Positions 8,524 through 17,680 of a stretch of DNA of 64,000 nucleotides are shown here, piece by piece. The position numbers and the translations under genes are program-made. The notes beneath the pieces are model-generated. The model was not told where the DNA came from. It saw nothing but the letters and a program-made list of their open reading frames with translations, and did not search any database. The stretch is taken from assembly GCF_000710345.2 (NCBI RefSeq), contig NZ_JHEL01000010.1, positions 1 to 64,000 on the forward strand, in the 5' to 3' direction. Position 1 is the first letter of the stretch, and each line of letters opens with the position of its first letter. The stretch is from Curtobacterium sp. S6 (GTDB taxonomy: Bacteria > Actinomycetota > Actinomycetes > Actinomycetales > Micrococcaceae).

Positions 8524-9804
8524 CTATCGTGCGTCGGCGACATCGAGGGCACGTTCCAGATCGGTCCACAGGTCCTCGACGTGCTCGATGCCCACCGAGA
8601 GCCGCAACAGCGATTCGCTGACGCTCGGTGCCTCGTTCGAGTGGCGACGGCGACGTTCGATCAGCGACTCGACGCCGCCGAGCGATGTGGCCGGTGTCCA
8701 CAGGCGTAGGGCCTCGACGACCCGTTCGGCCGTGGAAGCATCCCCGTGGAGCGTGATGGACAGGACCGATCCGAAGGAGTTCATCTGCGTCTTCGCCCGC
8801 TCGTGGCCTCGATCCTCGGGAAGGCCCGGGTATCGAACCTCGGCGACGGCCGGGTGCCCGACCAGACGCTCCGCCAGCGTCTGCGCCGACGCGGAGGACT
8901 GATTGAGCCGCAGAGCCAGGGTCCGCAGGCCTCGCAGCCCGAGCCACGCCTCGAAGGGGCCCGGGATCGCCCCGGAGAGCGACCGTTCGGCCAAAACGGC
9001 CTGGCGCAGATCGGCGTCGCGGGTGACAACGGCGCCGAGAACCACGTCCGAATGGCCCGCAAGGTACTTGGTTGCGGAGTGAACCACATAGTCAGCGCCC
9101 CATTCGAGGGGCCTCTGGACGAGCGGGGTCGCGAAGGTGTTGTCCACCGCGGTGCGGACACCGAGGGTCCGCGATGCCGCGAGGAGCTTCGGGAGGTCGG
9201 CGACCTCGAGCATGGGGTTCGTGGGGCTCTCGAGCCAGAAGAGGACGTAGGGGTCGGCGACGCCGGCGGCCGCCTGGGGCAACGAGCGCACCTGGTCGGT
9301 CAGGGTCTTCATGACCGCTTCCGTGTCTTCGATGGGCACCTCCACGAGGCGGCAGATGCCGCGGTCGGCCATCTGGCGCACGAGGGACATCGAACCGAGG
9401 TACGTGTGCTCGGGCATCACGATGACCGATCCGACCGGAACCTGGCGGATCACGGACGCAACGGCACCCATTCCCGAACTGAAGAGCAGAGCGGGCAGCT
9501 CGGAGCCTTCCAGAGAAGCCAGAACCTGCTCGAATTCCTCCCACGTCGGATTCGTGAATCGACCGTAGGCCCGGTCCGAGGGCTGGATCGCCCCGGAGCC
9601 GTGGAAGGTCGAGGACAACACGATCGGCGGATTGACGGGCTCGTCGTGCTCCCGCGGCGGCCGCCCCGAGGAAACGACCAACGTTTCGCGGGAAAATCCG
9701 GAAGACGCAGCCGTCCCGACGCGTTCGGCGCGGAATTCGGCCGAATCGAGTTCCTCCGGAGCGTGATCAGGAAAATTGTGGGTATCCGACGTGTTCTGGC
9801 GCAT
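8524..9804 (-). CDS. metB: PLP-dependent trans-sulfuration enzyme (cystathionine gamma-synthase type)
   Basis: Fold-type I PLP enzyme of the Cys/Met metabolism family; likely makes or cleaves cystathionine-type thioethers. The 426-residue product shows the family signatures: VNPPIVLSSTFHG, YGRFTNPTWEEFEQVLASLEG, SSGMGAVASVI, FWLESPTNPMLEVADL, DNTFATPLVQRPLEWGADYV and the lysine that binds PLP in SATKYLAGHSDVV. The open frame extends to 10122 but residues there are composition-biased shadow of tmk; ATG 9804 is chosen because TAGCCT ends 7 bases before it and homology begins soon after. The N-terminus (about 1-45) is acidic and unusual. Which of the sister reactions it performs (synthase, lyase, methionine gamma-lyase) cannot be told from motifs alone. 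Confidence 0.82.
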   Translation of the reverse strand: MRQNTSDTHNFPDHAPEELDSAEFRAERVGTAASSGFSRETLVVSSGRPPREHDEPVNPPIVLSSTFHGSGAIQPSDRAYGRFTNPTWEEFEQVLASLEGSELPALLFSSGMGAVASVIRQVPVGSVIVMPEHTYLGSMSLVRQMADRGICRLVEVPIEDTEAVMKTLTDQVRSLPQAAAGVADPYVLFWLESPTNPMLEVADLPKLLAASRTLGVRTAVDNTFATPLVQRPLEWGADYVVHSATKYLAGHSDVVLGAVVTRDADLRQAVLAERSLSGAIPGPFEAWLGLRGLRTLALRLNQSSASAQTLAERLVGHPAVAEVRYPGLPEDRGHERAKTQMNSFGSVLSITLHGDASTAERVVEALRLWTPATSLGGVESLIERRRRHSNEAPSVSESLLRLSVGIEHVEDLWTDLERALDVADAR

Positions 9805-9883
9805 TCTCCACAGGCTACCGGCCTTTGACGGGCAAGAGGAGAAGACTACAGCGTGCGTCGCGGGCGTTCGATAGGCTACAGGG

Positions 9884-10564
9884 GTGACTTCAACCCTGAG
9901 CTTTTCCCGAGACGTGCCGGCGCCGCGGCACCCCGGTACCTTCATCGTCTTCGAAGGCGGCGACGGAAGCGGAAAGACCACCCAGGCTCGGCTCCTGCAG
10001 GAACGGCTCGAAGCGCAAGGCCGGAAGGTCACGCTGACCCGCGAGCCCGGCGGAACGGAGATCGGCGAGAAAATCCGCTCGCTGGTTCTGGACCACGGGC
10101 AGGGCGAGATTGATCCCCACACCGAAGCGCTCCTTTACGCGGCCTCGCGGGCGGCTCACGCGCATCAGCTCATCGCCCCGGCCCTCGACGCCGGTCGGAT
10201 CGTCATCTGCGACCGCTACATCGACTCCTCGGCTGCTTACCAGGGCGCCGGCCGGGGCCTGGGCGAGGCGACCGTCACCGATTTGTCCCGCTGGGCCACG
10301 GAAGATCTTCTGCCCGACCTCACGGTGGTGCTATCGGTCGACGTCGCGGACGCCCGGGGGCGGGTGACCGCCCGGGGCGCCGAGGACCGGCTCGAATCGG
10401 AGCCCGACGATTTCCACGCCCGGGTGCGGGAATCCTTCCGTGCGCTTGCCAGGGACGCCTCCGCGAAGCGCGTGCGGGTCGACGGCATCGGCGCCGTGGA
10501 CGAGGTCGCCGCGCGGGTATGGGACGCGGTTCACCCGCATCTTCCGGAGGAGGGCCCACGATGA
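9884..10564 (+). CDS. tmk: Thymidylate kinase
   Basis: Phosphorylates dTMP to dTDP for DNA synthesis. The 226-residue product has a 17-residue leader and then the P-loop FIVFEGGDGSGKTTQARLL, the LTREPGGTEIGEKIRSLVL dTMP-binding block, the DR(Y/X) motif ICDRYIDSSAAYQGAGRGLG and a LID region near GAEDRLESEPDDFHARV. GTG is the start: a -10-like TAGGCT at 9872-9877 ends 6 bases before it and no ribosome site is present, so the mRNA is probably leaderless. The stop overlaps the start of holB by four bases (ATGA), the common tmk-holB arrangement. Confidence 0.94.
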   Translation: MTSTLSFSRDVPAPRHPGTFIVFEGGDGSGKTTQARLLQERLEAQGRKVTLTREPGGTEIGEKIRSLVLDHGQGEIDPHTEALLYAASRAAHAHQLIAPALDAGRIVICDRYIDSSAAYQGAGRGLGEATVTDLSRWATEDLLPDLTVVLSVDVADARGRVTARGAEDRLESEPDDFHARVRESFRALARDASAKRVRVDGIGAVDEVAARVWDAVHPHLPEEGPR

Positions 10565-11706
10565 GCGTCTGGGATCAGCTCGTGGGACAGTCCCGGGCCG
10601 TCGAGCAACTGCGCAGGGCGGCGTCCGAGTCCGTGCCCCACGCCTGGCTCTTTACCGGCCCGCCCGGTTCGGGACGTTCGGTCGCGGCCCGGGCCCTGGC
10701 CGCGGCGCTGCTGTGCGAGCGCGCCGACCCGAGCGAGCGAGGATGCGGCGAGTGCAAATCCTGCCGAACCGCCATGTCCGGTGCCCACGCGGACGTCACG
10801 AACTTCGCGACCGAAAATGTCAGCATCAAGATCGGGGAAGCGCGCGACCTCGTGGTCAAGGCCCAAGACCGCCCCGCGGTCGGCCGATGGCGAGTCATGA
10901 TTGTCGAAGACGCGGACCGGATGCCGGAACGGACCTCGAACGTCTTGCTGAAGGCGATCGAAGAGCCGCCTCCGCACACCATCTGGCTCTTGTGCGCACC
11001 TAGCCCGATCGACGTCCTGGTCACGATCCGTTCGCGGTGCCGGGCGGTAACCCTCAAGGTCCCCGCGGTGGACGAGGTCGCCGAACTGCTCCAGCGGCGC
11101 GACGGCGTATCCGCCGAGGTCGCCCATCAGGCCGCGCGTCTTGCCCAAGGGCACATCGGGATCGCCCGCCGGTTGGCCCTCTACCCTGAGGCGAAGCAAC
11201 GCCGGGAGGACGTAGTGAGGCTTCCGCTCGGCCTCGATGGCATCAGCTCGGCCGTCGCCGCGGCCGAGCGGCTGATCTCCACGGCCGAGGCCGAAGCCGC
11301 GGCCGACGCCGAGGAACGCAACGACCGGGAGAAGGCCGAACTGCTGATGACGCTGGGCGCACCGGAGTCCGGCCGCGTGCCCCCGACCATCAAGGCCGCG
11401 GTCCGTCGCCTCGAAGAGGACCAGAAACGCCGGGCCCGTCGGGTCCAGGTCGATACCCTCGACCGGTTCCTGATCGACTTGTCGACGTTTTTCCGCGACG
11501 TACTGACCCTTCAGCTGAAGACCGGCTCGACCCTGATCAATCATCACCTCGAGCGGGACTTGGCCGACTACGCCCTCAACTCGAGCGCCGAACGAACCTT
11601 GGAGCAGATCGACACGATCAATCTGACCCGTCGCCGGATCTCGACCAACGTGAGCTCGAGGCTCGCCTTCGAGGCCATGGCCGCGAGCCTGGTCCTCCGC
11701 CACTAA
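10561..11706 (+). CDS. holB: DNA polymerase III delta' subunit
   Basis: Clamp-loader subunit. The 381-residue AAA+ protein starts MSVWDQLVGQSRAVEQLRRA, with a Walker A-like loop (LFTGPPGSGRSVAARAL), a zinc module of four cysteines (C-ERADPSERG-C-GEC-KSC), DVTNFATENVSIKIGEARD, Walker B-like MIVEDADRMPERTSNVLLKAIEEPP and the SRC sensor motif (IRSRCRAVTL), then a helical collar domain. The P-loop keeps GPPGSGR in place of GKT, as delta' need not hydrolyse ATP. ATG at 10561 overlaps the tmk stop, so translation is coupled; the longer frame from 10519 is discarded. Confidence 0.93.
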   Translation: MSVWDQLVGQSRAVEQLRRAASESVPHAWLFTGPPGSGRSVAARALAAALLCERADPSERGCGECKSCRTAMSGAHADVTNFATENVSIKIGEARDLVVKAQDRPAVGRWRVMIVEDADRMPERTSNVLLKAIEEPPPHTIWLLCAPSPIDVLVTIRSRCRAVTLKVPAVDEVAELLQRRDGVSAEVAHQAARLAQGHIGIARRLALYPEAKQRREDVVRLPLGLDGISSAVAAAERLISTAEAEAAADAEERNDREKAELLMTLGAPESGRVPPTIKAAVRRLEEDQKRRARRVQVDTLDRFLIDLSTFFRDVLTLQLKTGSTLINHHLERDLADYALNSSAERTLEQIDTINLTRRRISTNVSSRLAFEAMAASLVLRH

Positions 11707-11729
11707 ATAGCCGGCCCCGGCGTCAGGCA

Positions 11730-11769
11730 GGGACCGCGGGCCGGGCGAGTGAGCCGGGCCCGCGGTCCC
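11730..11769. terminator. Hairpin between holB and UPF0210 gene
   Basis: A 16-bp stem with one mismatch (11730-11745 with 11754-11769, arm starting GGGACCGCGGGCC) lies between two convergent genes. Confidence 0.75.
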
Positions 11770-11774
11770 AGTGG

Positions 11775-13136
11775 CTAGTTCCGGAAGCCGTGCACCGGGG
11801 AAGGTATATGCCCGGCCCTCGAGACGAATGCCTCGGAGGAGCCCTGGTGAACCGGCATGACCGGTGCACGCCCCAGAAGACCGCCAAATTCCACCATGTC
11901 TCCGACGCCCAGGCCGACGGCCGGAATCACGCGCACGGCGGTGGTCTTGTGGTTCATGACGCCGATCGCGGCTTCGTCGGCGATCATGGCCGAGAGCGTC
12001 GAGGCGCTCGTCTCCCCGGGAACGGCCACCATGTCGAGACCAACCGAACAGATGGCCGTCATGGCCTCGAGCTTGTCCAGGGTGATCGCCCCGGCCGCGG
12101 CCGCCTCGATCATTCCGATGTCCTCGGAGATCGGGATGAACGACCCGGACAGCCCGCCGACACGCGAGCACGCCATCAGGCCGCCCTTTTTCATGGCGTC
12201 GTTAAGCAGAGCCAACGCCGCCGTGGTCCCGTGGGTCCCGACGATGTCGAGTCCCATCTCTTCCAGGACGCGCGCGACCGAGTCGCCGACCTCGGCCGTG
12301 GGCGCTAACGAGAGGTCCACGATGCCGAAGTCGACGCCGAGCCTCTGGGCAGCGAGGGAGCCCACGAGCTGACCCACGCGGGTGATCTTGAACGCCGCCT
12401 TCTTGATGATTTCGGCGCAGACGTCCAAGGGTTCGCCGGGGACCTTTTCCAGGGCCCGCTTGACCACGCCCGGCCCGGACACGCCGACGCTGACCACACA
12501 GTCGGCCTCCTGTACGCCGTGAAAAGCGCCGGCCATGAAGGGGTTGTCCGAGACCGCGTTGGCGAATACGACCAGCTTGGCGCAGCCGGCGCCGTGGTTC
12601 TCCGCCGTGAGGTCCGCGGTGCGTCGAATGACCTCGCCCATATGCCGTACCGCCGTCATGTTGATGCCGGCCCGGGACGAGCCGATATCGACCGAAGAGC
12701 ACACGACGTCAGTCTCCGCGAGCGCGCTCGGGATCGACTCCATGAGCGTGCGGTCCGCCGGACTCTGGCCCTTGTCCACCAGCGCGGAGAACCCGCCGAT
12801 GAAATCGATGCCGACCGCCCGGGCCGCCTGGTCGAGGGTCCGCGCGAATTCGGTGTAATCGGTCTCGCCCGAGGCCCCAGCGATCAAGGAGATCGGGGTG
12901 ACGGAGATGCGCTTATTGATGATTGGGATGCCCAGTTCCGCCTCGATGCCACGAGCGACCGAGACCAGGTTCTTGGCGTACCCGGTGATTTTGTCGTAGA
13001 TCTTGCGACGGGCCCGGTCGCCGTCGGCGTCGATGCAGTCGAGCAACGAGATGCCCATGGTGACGGTCCGGATGTCGAGTTTGTCTTCCTCGATCATCTG
13101 GATCGTTTCGAGAATATTCGCGTTCGTATCCATCAT
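11775..13136 (-). CDS. UPF0210 (DUF711/PFL) family protein
   Basis: 453-residue protein of the widespread UPF0210 family, structurally related to pyruvate-formate-lyase-like barrels but lacking a proven activity. Family landmarks seen are [79 protein letters not shown] and [19 protein letters not shown]. Two adjacent Met codons open the frame; the upstream one is used here. It follows the ACT-domain gene by 11 bases, and this pair is conserved across bacteria and archaea, suggesting that the ACT protein senses a small molecule for it. Function remains unknown. Confidence 0.88.
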   Translation of the reverse strand: MMDTNANILETIQMIEEDKLDIRTVTMGISLLDCIDADGDRARRKIYDKITGYAKNLVSVARGIEAELGIPIINKRISVTPISLIAGASGETDYTEFARTLDQAARAVGIDFIGGFSALVDKGQSPADRTLMESIPSALAETDVVCSSVDIGSSRAGINMTAVRHMGEVIRRTADLTAENHGAGCAKLVVFANAVSDNPFMAGAFHGVQEADCVVSVGVSGPGVVKRALEKVPGEPLDVCAEIIKKAAFKITRVGQLVGSLAAQRLGVDFGIVDLSLAPTAEVGDSVARVLEEMGLDIVGTHGTTAALALLNDAMKKGGLMACSRVGGLSGSFIPISEDIGMIEAAAAGAITLDKLEAMTAICSVGLDMVAVPGETSASTLSAMIADEAAIGVMNHKTTAVRVIPAVGLGVGDMVEFGGLLGRAPVMPVHQGSSEAFVSRAGHIPSPVHGFRN

Positions 13137-13147
13137 GATGGCGGCCC

Positions 13148-13417
13148 CTACAGCGCGTGCATCGCTTGGAAAATGGACTCGGACTGGATCCGGACACTCA
13201 CCCGAGCCGCCTCGCCGACCGGCTTCATCGCGGCCTGGATCTCCTCGATGGTTTGGGCGTCCTCGTCGAATTCTCCCTGCATGATCATGGTGAAGTAACC
13301 CTCCATGAGAGTCTGGGAGACGTTGAGGATATTCACGTGCTGCTCGGCTAATCCGGTGGACACGGCGGCGATGATGCCTTCGTGATCCAGACCGGTGACG
13401 GTGAGGATGATCTTCAT
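13148..13417 (-). CDS. ACT-domain protein (UPF0237)
   Basis: 89-residue stand-alone ACT domain (betaalphabetabetaalphabeta): [25 protein letters not shown] is the ligand-binding start, then [19 protein letters not shown]. Such domains bind amino acids and regulate partner enzymes; the partner here is presumably the UPF0210 protein encoded 11 bases downstream. Related to the N-terminal half of glycine-cleavage regulators GcvR, but no other GcvR part is present. A ribosome site (AAGGAAAT on the minus strand) precedes the ATG. Confidence 0.88.
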   Translation of the reverse strand: MKIILTVTGLDHEGIIAAVSTGLAEQHVNILNVSQTLMEGYFTMIMQGEFDEDAQTIEEIQAAMKPVGEAARVSVRIQSESIFQAMHAL

Positions 13418-13510
13418 GCTATTTCCTTCGTGATCAGAAGTGATAAGTGCCGTGGAACGGCGGTGGGGTTGGGCTTCGGGGATCCAGGATTCGGTGGCGG
13501 GTCCTCGCCC

Positions 13511-14788
13511 TCAGGACCGCGTGGACCCGGTGGACGGAGCCTCGGAGACCTCGGCCGCCCGACGACGCGTCAGGCCGTGAGCCCGCTTCAAGGCTCGTTT
13601 CCGGTTCCGTCGCGCCGCGGCGTCGTCTTCCTGGCCAGGACCGTACGTCTTGCGCAGCGAATACCTGCCGTCGGAGGTCACGGGCTGTTCGCTTCCGGAC
13701 AGGTCGTTGGGCTTTCCGCGGGAATCGAAGGCGATTCCGATCCAGCGGGAGCGGGCGTCCGAGTCGATGAAGATCGCCTTGAAGAACAGGGTCAGCGGGA
13801 CCGCGAGGATCGCTCCCAGCGGCCCGACGATCGCGGACCAGAAAATCAGGGATACAAAAGTCACGGTGGTATTCAGGCCGACGGCGTCGCCGGTGATCTT
13901 CGGCTGGATGACGGCCTGGGCGACGAAGTTGATGACCGAGTACAGCACCACGACCCAGATCGCGGTGGGCGGGCCGCCGGCCAGGAGGCCCAGCAGCGCG
14001 GGTGGAATCAGGCCGATGATGAAGCCGACGTTCGGAATGTAGTTGGTAACGAAAGAAAACACGCCCCACGTGAAGGCGAGCGGCACCCCGAGGATCATGA
14101 GGGCGACCGTATCTAGGATCGCGACGATCGCGCCGAAGACCGTGTTGACGACCCAGTACTTCGAGGTGCGATGCGTGAAATCCTCGAACGCCGCGCCGAG
14201 CCCGGACTTGGACGCGCGCAACTCCGCACGGCGGCCCGTGATGACGGTCGAATCGATGAACAAGAAGGCGATGACCATGACCAGCACGAACAGCTGAGAG
14301 CCCGCCGACGAGAGCCCGCTCAGGATCGTGGTCAGGGCGCTGAGCACGCGCGCCGGTTGCATGAAGTTCAGCACGGACTGCCCGATGTCGGTCTCGTTGA
14401 GACCGAGGTCCGACATCCATGTCTGAGCCTGCTGGTACAGCACACCGAACTTCCCGCTATAGCCGGGCAAGGTGTCCACGAGCTGAGCCACGGAGACGAC
14501 CATGGATCCGATGATCGCCAGGAGGATCGCGTACAGGAACAGCGCGACGGTCAGGGAGGCCAGCCATCGGGGCACCTTGCGGTCCTGGAGCCACAACCGC
14601 ATCGGGCGCACGGCGATCACGAGCGAAAAGGCCAGAAACATCGGCCCGAAGATCTGCGAGATGAACTTCAGACCGCCCATGAAGACCACGAGGGCCGCCA
14701 GTGCCACCAACGCGACGACGCCCAAGGGCAGGCCAGGGCCACGGAGTCTCTTCTCATCGGGGTGCGTCATCGTCGCCGGGGTATCCAT
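13511..14788 (-). CDS. AI-2E family permease
   Basis: Inner-membrane protein of the AI-2E (UPF0118/PerM) family, 425 residues with about seven to eight membrane segments, for example LGVVALVALAALVVFMGGLKF, FGPMFLAFSLVIAV, ASLTVALFLYAILLAIIGSMV, LFVLVMVIAFLFID, VFGAIVAILDTVALMILGVPL, YIPNVGFIIGLIPPALLGLLAG and LGAILAVPLTLFFKAIF. The conserved block TNYIPNVGFIIGLIPP is the family signature. The tail of about 75 residues is hydrophilic and basic. Members export diverse solutes or ions (some Na+/H+, some autoinducer-2); the substrate cannot be read from sequence. Confidence 0.87.
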   Translation of the reverse strand: MDTPATMTHPDEKRLRGPGLPLGVVALVALAALVVFMGGLKFISQIFGPMFLAFSLVIAVRPMRLWLQDRKVPRWLASLTVALFLYAILLAIIGSMVVSVAQLVDTLPGYSGKFGVLYQQAQTWMSDLGLNETDIGQSVLNFMQPARVLSALTTILSGLSSAGSQLFVLVMVIAFLFIDSTVITGRRAELRASKSGLGAAFEDFTHRTSKYWVVNTVFGAIVAILDTVALMILGVPLAFTWGVFSFVTNYIPNVGFIIGLIPPALLGLLAGGPPTAIWVVVLYSVINFVAQAVIQPKITGDAVGLNTTVTFVSLIFWSAIVGPLGAILAVPLTLFFKAIFIDSDARSRWIGIAFDSRGKPNDLSGSEQPVTSDGRYSLRKTYGPGQEDDAAARRNRKRALKRAHGLTRRRAAEVSEAPSTGSTRS

Positions 14789-14833
14789 TTCTTTTGTCAG
14801 GGTTGCGCGTCGGGACCCACCCGACCGCCGGGA

Positions 14834-16057
14834 TTAGTGCGCGGCCGGATTACAGCAGGCTACGAAGAGGCTACCGTGCCCGCTGATCGTGAGATCATCG
14901 GCCGACCCGATGTGGAGGGCGGATCGCGTGCCGCTCAACGATACGCGGTCTTGGCCACCGGCCACCTCGACCTCACCTTCGAGGCACAAGATCGCGGCCA
15001 GCCCCTCGCACGGGAAAATGACGGGACTGCCGTCGGAGACATCAACCCGGAACAGCCGGAGTCGAGGATCCCACAGGTCATAGGAGCGGTAGCCTGACTC
15101 GGTCCGCTGAGGCTCGGTGATCTCCGGGGCGGGTTGCTCCGAGACGACGGTCGCGAGCATCTCCTTGACGTCCACGTGTTTGGGCGTCAGCCCTGCCCGC
15201 ATGACGTTATCCGAGGGGTTCATGATCTCCACGGCCGTGCCTTGGATGTACGCGTGGATATATCCGTCCGGGGTGTGCGCGGACTCCCCCGGCTTGAGAA
15301 ACAGCTGGTTCATCGCGACGGCGACCAGGATGCCCCGATCCCCCGGGTAAGCGTCGTGGAGCAACAGGATGAGGTCGGCGACGGCGTCGACGTCGAATCC
15401 CGGCTGGTCGCGGCGGTCCGCGGCGTCGTCTTCGTCGAAGGGGTGTTGCAGGCTCCAGTCCATGGCCGCGTTGACCGTGGCCTCCACCGCGACCGATGAG
15501 CTCGTCTCGTCCTTGGCGAAGATGCCCTTGACGATGTCCGCCGCGTTGTAATCGGCCAGTTCCGCGAGCCAGGTGAGATTCAGGCGCCGGGCGATCTCTT
15601 TGAGGTCCTCCGCCGGGCGGATGCCCGTCAGGATGCGCAGCGGGGAGTACGCGATCACGGTCTCCGGCTTGGAACGGCGATCTTTGTAATTACGCTCCGC
15701 CGCGTCCAGCGGGATTCCCGCGGCTTCTTCCCGCTCGAATCCGGCGACCGCTTGTTCTTCCGAGGGATGCACCTGGAGGGATAGCGGCGCGTCGATCGCG
15801 AGGATCTTGAGCAGATAGGGGAATTCCTCGAAGCCCTCCGGCAATATGGCGGTGGGGTCCTCGTCGATGATCTCGGCCAGGCGACGCTCGCCGCGATCGG
15901 TCTGGACGGAGGACGACGACCTGGGGTGCGCGCCGACCCATAGTTCCGCCTCCGGCTGCGCGGCCGGTGACTTCTCGCCGCGGAGCCGGGCGAGCGTATC
16001 GCGGGTTCCCCACGCGTAATTCTGGATTGGATTCTCCATGTTCAACAGCTGGCCCAT
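14834..16057 (-). CDS. manA: Mannose-6-phosphate isomerase, type I
   Basis: Zinc enzyme interconverting fructose-6-P and mannose-6-P, feeding GDP-mannose and mannosylated glycan synthesis. The 407-residue cupin protein shows ENPIQNYAWGTRD at its start, AELWVGAHPRSSS, the zinc ligands in LSLQVHPSEEQA and RSKPETVIAYSPL, and the active-site stretch LKPGESAHTPDGYIHAYIQG followed by EIMNPSDNVMRAGLTPKHVD. The open frame extends to 16117 but the family start fits MGQLLNMENPIQNYAWG (ATG 16057). It is divergent from the phosphomannomutase gene, the next enzyme of the same route. Confidence 0.93.
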   Translation of the reverse strand: MGQLLNMENPIQNYAWGTRDTLARLRGEKSPAAQPEAELWVGAHPRSSSSVQTDRGERRLAEIIDEDPTAILPEGFEEFPYLLKILAIDAPLSLQVHPSEEQAVAGFEREEAAGIPLDAAERNYKDRRSKPETVIAYSPLRILTGIRPAEDLKEIARRLNLTWLAELADYNAADIVKGIFAKDETSSSVAVEATVNAAMDWSLQHPFDEDDAADRRDQPGFDVDAVADLILLLHDAYPGDRGILVAVAMNQLFLKPGESAHTPDGYIHAYIQGTAVEIMNPSDNVMRAGLTPKHVDVKEMLATVVSEQPAPEITEPQRTESGYRSYDLWDPRLRLFRVDVSDGSPVIFPCEGLAAILCLEGEVEVAGGQDRVSLSGTRSALHIGSADDLTISGHGSLFVACCNPAAH

Positions 16058-16159
16058 AGTTCTCAATCCAACCACAACCGGGCGAACCGACGCAGGGACA
16101 TGAGGCCCGTCACGCACGCGATCACGCGGATTTCCCGGGCCACGCCGTAGAATCCCAGG

Positions 16160-17563
16160 GTGAGCATTAACTTAGACGAGTCATTTAAGGCATACGACGT
16201 CCGGGGCATCGTGGGCGAGACGATCACCCACGAGACCGTGCGCGCCACCGGGGCCGCATTCACGGACGTCCTCGGTCTGGCCGGGCAGACGGTCCTGGTT
16301 GGCGGAGATATGCGTCCGTCCTCCCCCGAATTCATGGACGAATTCGCCCAGGGAGCGAGAGCGCGCGGGGCCAACGTCGTCAAGGTCGGCCTGATTTCCA
16401 CCGACGAACTGTACTTCGCGTGCGGTGTCTTCGACGCCGCCGGCGTGACCTTTACGGCCTCCCACAATCCCGCGGAATACAACGGCATGAAGATGTCCCA
16501 GGCCGGTGCCGTGCCCGTCTCCTCCGAGACCGGCCTGTACGAGATCCGCAACCTCGCGCAGTCGTACCTCTCCGAGGGAATTCCTTCCGGCGAGGATCAG
16601 GGAAGCGTCGAGGAACGCGACATCCTCACCGACTACGCGAATTACCTGCGCGGTCTCGTGGATCTGACGACCATTCGTCCTCTCAAGGTCGTGGTGGACG
16701 CCGGTAATGGCATGGCCGGCAAAACCACCCCGGCGGTCCTCGGCGACGCCGTCCTGCCCGGGCTTCCGCTGGACATCGTCCCGATGTATTTTGACCTCGA
16801 CGGAACCTTTCCGAACCACCCCGCGAACCCGCTGGAACCGGCGAATCTCCGGGACTTGCAGGCGGCCGTCGTGCGGGAAGGCGCGGACATCGGCCTCGCT
16901 TTCGACGGCGACGCCGACCGGTGCTTCGTCATCGACGAACGCGGCGAACCGGTCACGCCCTCGGCCATCGCCGCCTTGGTCGCCGAGCGCGAGATCGACC
17001 GCGCCCAGGCCGCCGGCGAGAAGGAACCGGCGATCATCTACAACTTGATCACCTCCAAGGCCGTTCCGGAGCTCGTGGTGGCGAAGGGCGGGCGCCCGAT
17101 CAAGACGCGCGTGGGGCACTCCTTCATCAAGGCCGTCATGGCCGAGGAGAGGGGCGTCTTCGGCGGCGAGCACTCCGCCCACTACTACTTCCGCGACTTC
17201 TTCAACGCCGATACCGGCATGTTGGCGGCCATGCACGTGCTCGCGGCCCTCGGCGGCCAAGAACGAAGCCTGTCCGAGGTGGCCGAGAAATACTCGCCGT
17301 ACATCGCTTCGGGCGAGATCAACTCGAGGATCGAAGATAAGCAGGCCGCGGTCCAACGGGTCAAGGACGCGCTGGCCCGGGAGGCCGTCGACGTCGAAGA
17401 CTCCGACGGCACGACGTTCACGCACCGGGAGGAGGGATGGTGGTTCAACCTCCGCCCCTCGAACACCGAGCCGTTCCTGCGCTTGAACGTGGAGGCGCCT
17501 GACGCTCCGACCATGGAACGCGTTCGGGACCTCGCCCTCGGCCTGGTCCGAGAAGGCAACTAG
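16160..17563 (+). CDS. manB: Phosphomannomutase / phosphoglucomutase
   Basis: Alpha-D-phosphohexomutase converting mannose-6-P to mannose-1-P (and possibly the glucose pair). The 467-residue protein has the substrate start FKAYDVRGIVGE, the phosphoserine loop FTASHNPAEYNGMK (Ser101), the Mg2+ loop FDGDADRCFVID, the sugar-binding loop GEHSAHYYFRDF and the phosphate-binding loop RPSNTEPFLRLNVE. Start is GTG: -10-like TAGAAT (16148-16153) ends 6 bases before it and no ribosome site is seen, so the mRNA is likely leaderless. Divergent to manA. Confidence 0.93.
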   Translation: MSINLDESFKAYDVRGIVGETITHETVRATGAAFTDVLGLAGQTVLVGGDMRPSSPEFMDEFAQGARARGANVVKVGLISTDELYFACGVFDAAGVTFTASHNPAEYNGMKMSQAGAVPVSSETGLYEIRNLAQSYLSEGIPSGEDQGSVEERDILTDYANYLRGLVDLTTIRPLKVVVDAGNGMAGKTTPAVLGDAVLPGLPLDIVPMYFDLDGTFPNHPANPLEPANLRDLQAAVVREGADIGLAFDGDADRCFVIDERGEPVTPSAIAALVAEREIDRAQAAGEKEPAIIYNLITSKAVPELVVAKGGRPIKTRVGHSFIKAVMAEERGVFGGEHSAHYYFRDFFNADTGMLAAMHVLAALGGQERSLSEVAEKYSPYIASGEINSRIEDKQAAVQRVKDALAREAVDVEDSDGTTFTHREEGWWFNLRPSNTEPFLRLNVEAPDAPTMERVRDLALGLVREGN

Positions 17564-17575
17564 CCACCTACCACG

Positions 17576-17604
17576 ATGGCCGGGCAGAGGATCTGCCCGG
17601 CCAT
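17576..17604 (+). terminator. Terminator after phosphomannomutase
   Basis: A perfect 12-bp stem (17576-17587 with 17593-17604, arm ATGGCCGGGCAG) followed by CTTTGG lies 13 bases after the stop codon. Confidence 0.75.
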
Positions 17605-17616
17605 CTTTGGGTTAAA

Positions 17617-17650
17617 CCGTGGCCCGGCACCTCACGGTGCCGGGCCACGG
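17617..17650 (-). terminator. Terminator after pckG
   Basis: A perfect 15-bp stem (17617-17631 with 17636-17650) with a 4-base loop; on the minus strand it is followed by TTTAA. It serves pckG, convergent with the gene to the left. Confidence 0.8.
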
Positions 17651-17680
17651 AGGAAAGCTCGCCTTGGCGGCTTCCGCAGT